A stretch of DNA of 9,902 bases. Origin: Promethearchaeota archaeon. GTDB lineage: Archaea; Asgardarchaeota; Lokiarchaeia; Sigynarchaeales; SOKP01. The stretch lies in NCBI GenBank assembly GCA_014729315.1, contig WJKD01000755.1, forward strand, positions 1-9,902. The letters are read 5' to 3'. Shown piece after piece: positions 6,720 through 9,902 of this stretch. Within the stretch, counting starts at the first letter, position 1. Each line of letters starts with the position of its first letter. The position numbers and the translations under genes were made by a program. The notes beneath the pieces are model-generated. The model saw only the letters and a program-made list of their open reading frames with translations. It was not told where the DNA came from and did no database searches.

Positions 6720-6726
6720 AAAAAAA
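6720..6726 (-). terminator. T-tract terminator after the DNA methyltransferase
   Basis: The minus strand has seven consecutive T about 33 nt downstream of the methyltransferase stop. Archaeal RNA polymerase commonly terminates at such U-runs without a hairpin; none is seen immediately before it. Assignment rests on position and base run only. Confidence 0.4.
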
Positions 6727-6759
6727 TCAATAAGATAACCCAAATAGGTTCCTGATAAG

Positions 6760-7674
6760 TTAGACAAAATTTTCGAGTTTTAATTGACTCTTTACATCTA
6801 AAATTCTTTTCTGAGCAATAGCGAGATAATTATCTGAAATTTCGTAGCCGATAAAATACCTTTTGGTTTGCAGAGCAGCGACTGCTGTTGTCCCGCTTCC
6901 CATAAATGGATCGAGAACCACATCTCCTACGAAGGAATAAAACTCAATTAGCCTTTTTGGGAGCTCAATAGGAAAAGGTGCCGGATGTCCGATCTTCTTT
7001 GCTGATTCTGCTTGAAAAGCCCAAATCGACTTAGACCACTCTACGAAATCCTCGTTTGATATAGAGTTTTTCTTCAGACCTTTTTCCAACCGATTTGTTA
7101 GTTTTGAAAAGATTAAAATATATTCGTGCACATCCCGTAAACAAGGATTACTAGCGGAACTAAACGAGCCCCACGCACACGAGATACCAGCAGACGCTCC
7201 TTTGTCCCATATGATTTCTCCTCGCATGTGAAATCCCAGGTTTAGCATCATTTCAATGATGTAGGAGTGTAACGGAATATACGGTTTTCTCCCGACATTT
7301 GCTATGTTTATTGCCGCTCTACCGCCAGGAACTAATACTCTCCATGTTTCTTTAAACACATTCTCTAATAACATCAGATACTCGTTTAACGACAGGTCTT
7401 TGTCGTAAGACTTTGAGACATTATATGGTGGAGAGGTTATCATTAAATGAACCGATTCGTCCGGAAGATCCTTCATTTTCTGGCTATCACCGTGTATAAT
7501 GGTATTTAAGATATCTTTGGGAATGGCTTGAGTATTTTCAAAATATTTTATTTTCTTTGGTTTAGTTAAGTTTTTGTACAATTTAGAATTGTAAAATGAG
7601 GACGAGTCGTGACTTTCTCGTTTGGAAACTCCAAAATGACTCGTTTTTGAATAATTGCGTTTTTTTTCGTTCAT
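6760..7674 (-). CDS. Orphan DNA methyltransferase, beta class (N4-cytosine or N6-adenine)
   Basis: The protein transfers a methyl group from S-adenosylmethionine to an exocyclic amino group in DNA. Numbered from the ATG at 7674 (304 residues), the catalytic motif IV MITSPPYNVS is at about 78-87 and precedes the SAM-binding motif I DPFMGSGTT at 255-263, the order that defines the beta class. SPPY is more often seen in N4-cytosine enzymes, but adenine cannot be excluded. HPAPFPIELPKRLIEF, seen in many such enzymes just before motif I, is present. The N-terminus has SKRESHDSSSFYNSKLY, likely a family feature. An upstream TTG at 7731 would add 19 residues; the ATG is preferred because a TATA-like element lies about 25 nt before it, which fits leaderless initiation. 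No restriction endonuclease or specificity subunit is adjacent, so it looks solitary, and the target site is unknown. Confidence 0.9.
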   Translation of the reverse strand: MNEKKRNYSKTSHFGVSKRESHDSSSFYNSKLYKNLTKPKKIKYFENTQAIPKDILNTIIHGDSQKMKDLPDESVHLMITSPPYNVSKSYDKDLSLNEYLMLLENVFKETWRVLVPGGRAAINIANVGRKPYIPLHSYIIEMMLNLGFHMRGEIIWDKGASAGISCAWGSFSSASNPCLRDVHEYILIFSKLTNRLEKGLKKNSISNEDFVEWSKSIWAFQAESAKKIGHPAPFPIELPKRLIEFYSFVGDVVLDPFMGSGTTAVAALQTKRYFIGYEISDNYLAIAQKRILDVKSQLKLENFV

Positions 7675-7690
7675 ATGATCTTTAATACGC

Positions 7691-7707
7691 AAATTATAAT
7701 TAAAAAG
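7691..7707 (-). promoter_or_regulatory. TATA-like element upstream of the methyltransferase ATG
   Basis: The minus strand reads CTTTTTAATTATAATTT, centred about 25 nt before the ATG at 7674. This spacing would put the transcript start at or near the ATG, so the mRNA may be leaderless. That supports the ATG over the TTG at 7731, which has only a distant AAAGGA upstream. Confidence 0.4.
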
Positions 7708-7873
7708 TAAGGTTATTAAGTGTCTTTTCAAAATCTTCTATTTCCTTTGTAATATGAAACCAAAATTATTTCAATAATGTTGTTCTAAAAGGATAAATTC
7801 GCAAACGAGTTAAAATGATTTAGAAGGTTTAGGTTTTAGCAAGATTTAAACAAGATTGAGTAAAATAAGAAAC

Positions 7874-7908
7874 AAAAAAGAGAATAATTAAAACTTTCAT
7901 TATTCTCT
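7874..7908 (-). terminator. Hairpin plus T-tract terminator of the metV-metF operon
   Basis: Ten base pairs are perfect: AGAGAATAAT at 7879-7888 and ATTATTCTCT at 7899-7908, with a 10-nt loop. On the minus strand the stem begins 10 nt after the metF stop and runs straight into six T (7874-7879), then GTTTCTTATTTT. This has the form of a bacterial intrinsic terminator, although the stem is AT-rich, and it is well placed to end the operon. Confidence 0.75.
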
Positions 7909-7918
7909 ATAATTAACT

Positions 7919-8851
7919 TTAAGCTTTGATAACTTCCACTAATTTAGGGAAGATTCTTGGGTAATGGACCGCCATACAATGAACGCCGTCAAGGAGATTC
8001 TTCTTTTTCAACTCTGTGACAAAAGGCTTGAAGAACTCATAGTTTGCTTGGTCATATATTTCTTTTTGTTTGGCCTTGTCCGTTTTATAATCGGTTTTTA
8101 TCGCTTTCCATTTTGCTAAGATGTCCTTAGGCACATCTACTCCAGGGACAAACGTGTCAAAACCTTTCGCAATCCCGTAACTTTTCATCGGAAAGAGTCC
8201 GAGCAGCACTGGTACTTTATATTTTTTTATTTCAGTAAGAAATTCGATTGTTTTATCAAGATCGTAAACTACTTGCGTTTGAATGAATTCAGCACCCGCT
8301 TCTGCCTTACTTCCGATCTTTAAGACTTCAGCACCCATAGGTTTTGCGTTTGGGTTTGCTGCAGCTCCTACATGTAAAGTAGGCGGATGTTCAATTTCGT
8401 GTCCATTGATCTTTCCCGTATCAACCATCTCGCGAACTAATTTTACCAATGTTGCAGAATCTAAATCAAAGACCGGTTTACTTTCGGGCATATCACCCAA
8501 AGCAGTATGATCGCCCGTGAGCGATAAGACATTTCTAATTCCTAATGCATGTGCTCCCATGATCATTCCAGCAATACCTAATTTATTAACGTCCCTTACT
8601 GTCAACTGCCAAACGCATTCTAAACCTGAAGCGTCTTGAATGATTTTTGTTGCTGCCATACTATTAATGGTCACAATTCCTAATGGACTGTCAGTTACAT
8701 TTGCTGCAACTACATACGGAGCCATTTCCTTTGCCTCGTGAATCGTGTGGCTTAAATCAGTTGTTTTTTCGGGTTCAAGTTCTCCCGTCAGCACAAATTC
8801 GCCTTTTGCTAATGCTTCTCCTAACTTTGAATATGTTTTCTTTTCTGCCAA
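7919..8851 (-). CDS. metF: Methylene-tetrahydrofolate reductase, catalytic flavoprotein subunit (MetF)
   Basis: This 310-residue TIM-barrel protein matches 5,10-methylene-tetrahydrofolate reductase, which reduces methylene-H4F to methyl-H4F using FAD/FMN. Visible family features are the catalytic Glu in LTGELEP (Glu24, corresponding to the FEFFPP motif of E. coli MetF), the LTGDH motif (111-115, the LRGD-like flavin-binding Asp) and FIQTQ (189-193, substrate-binding Gln). It translates from TTG at 8851, supported by a strong GAGGTG 8 nt upstream that directly follows the metV stop, so the two are probably translationally coupled. The partner gene encodes the cysteine-rich MetV subunit, an arrangement known from acetogens and other Wood-Ljungdahl organisms, where MetV passes electrons to MetF in place of direct NAD(P)H reduction. 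The methyl product would serve methionine synthesis or acetyl-CoA synthesis; the window does not show which. It is followed by a hairpin terminator. Confidence 0.95.
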   Translation of the reverse strand: MAEKKTYSKLGEALAKGEFVLTGELEPEKTTDLSHTIHEAKEMAPYVVAANVTDSPLGIVTINSMAATKIIQDASGLECVWQLTVRDVNKLGIAGMIMGAHALGIRNVLSLTGDHTALGDMPESKPVFDLDSATLVKLVREMVDTGKINGHEIEHPPTLHVGAAANPNAKPMGAEVLKIGSKAEAGAEFIQTQVVYDLDKTIEFLTEIKKYKVPVLLGLFPMKSYGIAKGFDTFVPGVDVPKDILAKWKAIKTDYKTDKAKQKEIYDQANYEFFKPFVTELKKKNLLDGVHCMAVHYPRIFPKLVEVIKA

Positions 8852-8859
8852 CTTATAAT

Positions 8860-8865
8860 CACCTC
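8860..8865 (-). promoter_or_regulatory. Shine-Dalgarno of metF, abutting the metV stop
   Basis: Minus strand GAGGTG starts at the base after the metV TAA and lies 8 nt before the TTG start of metF. A strong site compensates for the weak start codon, and the contact with the upstream stop suggests translational coupling of the two subunits. Confidence 0.75.
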
Positions 8866-9537
8866 TTATCTAAATACTACCTCTTGTTGATGTCCGGAGT
8901 CGCTCCAATCGCGAGCATCTCGTAATTTTGAAAATAAATCAAGTTTGCCGATGTCTTTCAGTCGATTGTAGATAAGAATCCAACCACAATCCTTTTCGTA
9001 GTTTCCTACTTCGCACATTCCATCTACCATACCGCCGCAAGGACCGTTCATAAGACCTTTCGCGCAATTTGCGATAGGACAAATACCGCCTGTGTGATTC
9101 AATAAACAATCACCACATGCTTGACATCGCTTGTAAAAACGTCCAATTCTCTCCGTCTCGCCAATAAATTCTGTATTGTTAGTAATAAGAACGGGTAATT
9201 TCGGATGCTTTTTCTCGAGAGTATGAACAATGCTATGCACACCTAAACCACAGCTTAACGTTATAATCCCGTCCGATTCCGAAAGTTCATCGTCGATTTT
9301 TCGCAAGTCTTTTCTCATAACTCTATTATCGCAAACATCTTCAGAAACAATAACAGCTGTAATTTCATAACCCTTTTCCTTCAATTTATCCTCCCATTCC
9401 TTGGCTCCTTCTGTTCCTCCCGTTTGGCAGAGGGCAGCACAAGTTCCACAGGATACGATTGCTATTTTCTTGATCTTATAATTCTCCAGTGCCTCAAAGA
9501 CTTCTTCATCCGGCTTTTTCGTAGTTATAACTACCAT
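8866..9537 (-). CDS. metV: MetV-type cysteine-rich methylene-tetrahydrofolate reductase partner subunit
   Basis: This 223-residue protein matches the MTHFR C-terminal zinc-binding/MetV family (PF12225 type). Thirteen Cys are present. The N-terminal half has CGTCAALC (Cys30, Cys33, Cys37) plus Cys69 and Cys96. The C-terminal half has CQACGDC (Cys138, 141, 144) with Cys153, Cys158, Cys167, Cys175 and Cys184, including the family-typical NGPCGG. In characterised acetogens MetV forms a heterodimer with MetF, binds metal and Fe-S centres, and links MetF to external electron donors; a similar role is inferred here. It is cytosolic. The gene sits 14 bp upstream of metF. AAGGAG lies 12 nt before its ATG, a slightly long spacing. 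Upstream is a dyad-rich region that may regulate the operon. No Hdr, Rnf or Fd-linked subunit genes are in the window, so the electron donor is not shown. Confidence 0.93.
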   Translation of the reverse strand: MVVITTKKPDEEVFEALENYKIKKIAIVSCGTCAALCQTGGTEGAKEWEDKLKEKGYEITAVIVSEDVCDNRVMRKDLRKIDDELSESDGIITLSCGLGVHSIVHTLEKKHPKLPVLITNNTEFIGETERIGRFYKRCQACGDCLLNHTGGICPIANCAKGLMNGPCGGMVDGMCEVGNYEKDCGWILIYNRLKDIGKLDLFSKLRDARDWSDSGHQQEVVFR

Positions 9538-9549
9538 TTTTTTAGTCTA

Positions 9550-9555
9550 CTCCTT
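9550..9555 (-). promoter_or_regulatory. Shine-Dalgarno of metV
   Basis: Minus strand AAGGAG lies 12 nt upstream of the ATG at 9537. The match is strong but the spacing is on the long side. It implies that the operon mRNA has a 5' leader. Confidence 0.6.
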
Positions 9556-9606
9556 TTTATTTTAAGATATTTGAGTAGTGAAATTAACAAATGCAATTAA
9601 AGTTAA

Positions 9607-9629
9607 TTCTTACATTTTATTCGTAAGAA
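9607..9629. repeat. 7-bp hairpin in the metV upstream region
   Basis: TTCTTAC (9607-9613) and GTAAGAA (9623-9629) are exact reverse complements around a 9-nt loop, 70 nt before the metV ATG. If the operon transcript starts further upstream, this would be the proximal stem of its leader. An 8-bp palindrome GCTATAGC (9645-9652) separates it from the larger dyad. Confidence 0.45.
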
Positions 9630-9658
9630 GCTAAAGGGCACATTGCTATAGCTAATTT

Positions 9659-9698
9659 GGTGGTTGTCTTGACCAATTGAATTGTCAAATGTACCACC
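9659..9698. repeat. 40-nt interrupted palindrome upstream of metVF
   Basis: The element is built symmetrically: outer arms GGTGGT (9659-9664) and ACCACC (9693-9698), 4-nt spacers on each side, inner arms TTGAC (9669-9673) and GTCAA (9684-9688), and a 10-nt centre. The outer arms are G/C-rich in a region that is otherwise mostly A and T. It lies about 120-160 nt before the metV ATG, so it may be a repressor operator or a two-stem RNA leader structure. Confidence 0.6.
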
Positions 9699-9706
9699 TC
9701 GTTTAG

Positions 9707-9716
9707 AAAATAAAAG
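9707..9716 (-). promoter_or_regulatory. Candidate TATA box for the metV-metF operon
   Basis: The minus strand reads CTTTTATTTT just upstream of the 40-nt palindrome. A start site about 25 nt downstream would fall inside the palindrome, which is where a repressor site would be expected. Other A/T-rich candidates exist (TGTTTATTAATATT further upstream, CTTAAAATA near 9558-9566), so the choice is uncertain. Confidence 0.3.
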
Positions 9717-9902
9717 ATTTCGACTTTTTGTCAGAAAAAAACAAGGGCTGCGAATATGTGCGATTTTCGAAAATTTTCTTTTTACTATCAATATTAATAA
9801 ACATCTTATCAAAAAAGAGAAAAAAAAACAACTTTTTTAAATAAAAAGATTAATAAAATTCAGAATTTAACCTATTAAAAAATTACATGATTTGAGCAAA
9901 AT

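Larger units (their letters stand above)
6274..6759. other. 486-bp intergenic region between the PAS kinase and the methyltransferase
   Basis: No convincing gene is seen on either strand. The left end holds the kinase promoter. The middle has a long stem-loop (6512-6558, listed separately). Further right is a weaker dyad, ATAAGT/ACTTAT (6610-6615 and 6631-6636), whose loop contains a run of six A, and then the T-tract terminator of the methyltransferase. A short Met-initiated frame of 22 codons on the plus strand (6497-6565) overlaps the stem-loop but has no ribosome binding site. Confidence 0.5.
9538..9902. other. 365-bp non-coding region upstream of metV
   Basis: No believable gene is seen. 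It holds the metV ribosome binding site, the 7-bp hairpin, the 40-nt interrupted palindrome, a further bulged dyad (TTTCGAC at 9718-9724 with GTC-a-GAAA at 9730-9737), a 12-nt palindrome ATTTTCGAAAAT (9763-9774) and, beyond about 9780, very A/T-rich DNA with homopolymer runs. The 69-codon minus-strand frame across it starts with TTG, has no Shine-Dalgarno and reads through the palindrome, so it was not called. Confidence 0.5.

Noticed and set aside
7675..7731. TTG start adding 19 residues to the methyltransferase
   Set aside because: The added residues precede the likely conserved N-terminus, the start codon is weaker, and a TATA-like element is placed correctly for the ATG at 7674. It remains possible, with AAAGGA upstream of the TTG.
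9659..9700. T-box-like GAGGTGGTAC on the minus strand upstream of metV
   Set aside because: It resembles part of the T-box antiterminator sequence, but no specifier stem or following terminator is present, and T-boxes are a bacterial system; the string is part of the palindrome arm.
9603..9812. Minus-strand 69-codon frame upstream of metV
   Set aside because: It starts at TTG without a Shine-Dalgarno, has a low-complexity basic sequence, and runs through the interrupted palindrome and other dyads, which explain the region better.

Overview
The window looks like an AT-rich archaeal chromosome segment (roughly one-third G+C by eye). The archaeal reading rests on an archaemetzincin gene, on BRE/TATA-like elements such as CTTATATATT and ATTTTATATAAT at spacings typical of archaeal promoters, on cytosolic histidine kinases of a style common in archaea, and on a MetF/MetV-type methylene-tetrahydrofolate reductase pair. 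Together these suggest a Lokiarchaeia-like Asgard (Promethearchaeati) genome. That assignment is inference from family recall; there is no rRNA or other marker here to prove it.

Layout, left to right: the 3' end of an archaemetzincin-type metalloprotease (+, 1-191) converges on a minus-strand pair, an ADP-ribosylglycohydrolase (231-1232) preceded by a small HEAT-repeat protein (1284-1652). Next come a sensorless histidine kinase (1901-2662), a class-I flavoprotein disulfide reductase of the dihydrolipoamide dehydrogenase/mycothione reductase type (3047-4564), a PAS-PAS histidine kinase (4699-6273), an orphan beta-class DNA methyltransferase with a TSPPY motif (6760-7674), and the metF-metV pair (7919-9537). 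Every gene except the protease fragment is on the minus strand. Intergenic gaps are AT-rich and several hold dyads.

How the genes may work together: only metV-metF is clearly an operon. It has a 14-bp gap with the metF Shine-Dalgarno immediately after the metV stop, a hairpin-plus-T-tract terminator just after metF, and a structured upstream region with a 40-nt interrupted palindrome. The two-subunit enzyme would reduce methylene-H4F to methyl-H4F for methionine synthesis or the methyl branch of the Wood-Ljungdahl pathway. The two histidine kinases have closely similar catalytic cores and flank the disulfide reductase, but no response regulator is present, so their outputs are unknown.

No CRISPR array, insertion sequence, rRNA or tRNA gene was recognised. 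The strongest items for follow-up are the metVF upstream dyad/leader, the divergent active-site motif of the archaemetzincin, the cysteine-bearing insertion plus natural His tail of the disulfide reductase, and the long stem-loop between the methyltransferase and the PAS kinase.
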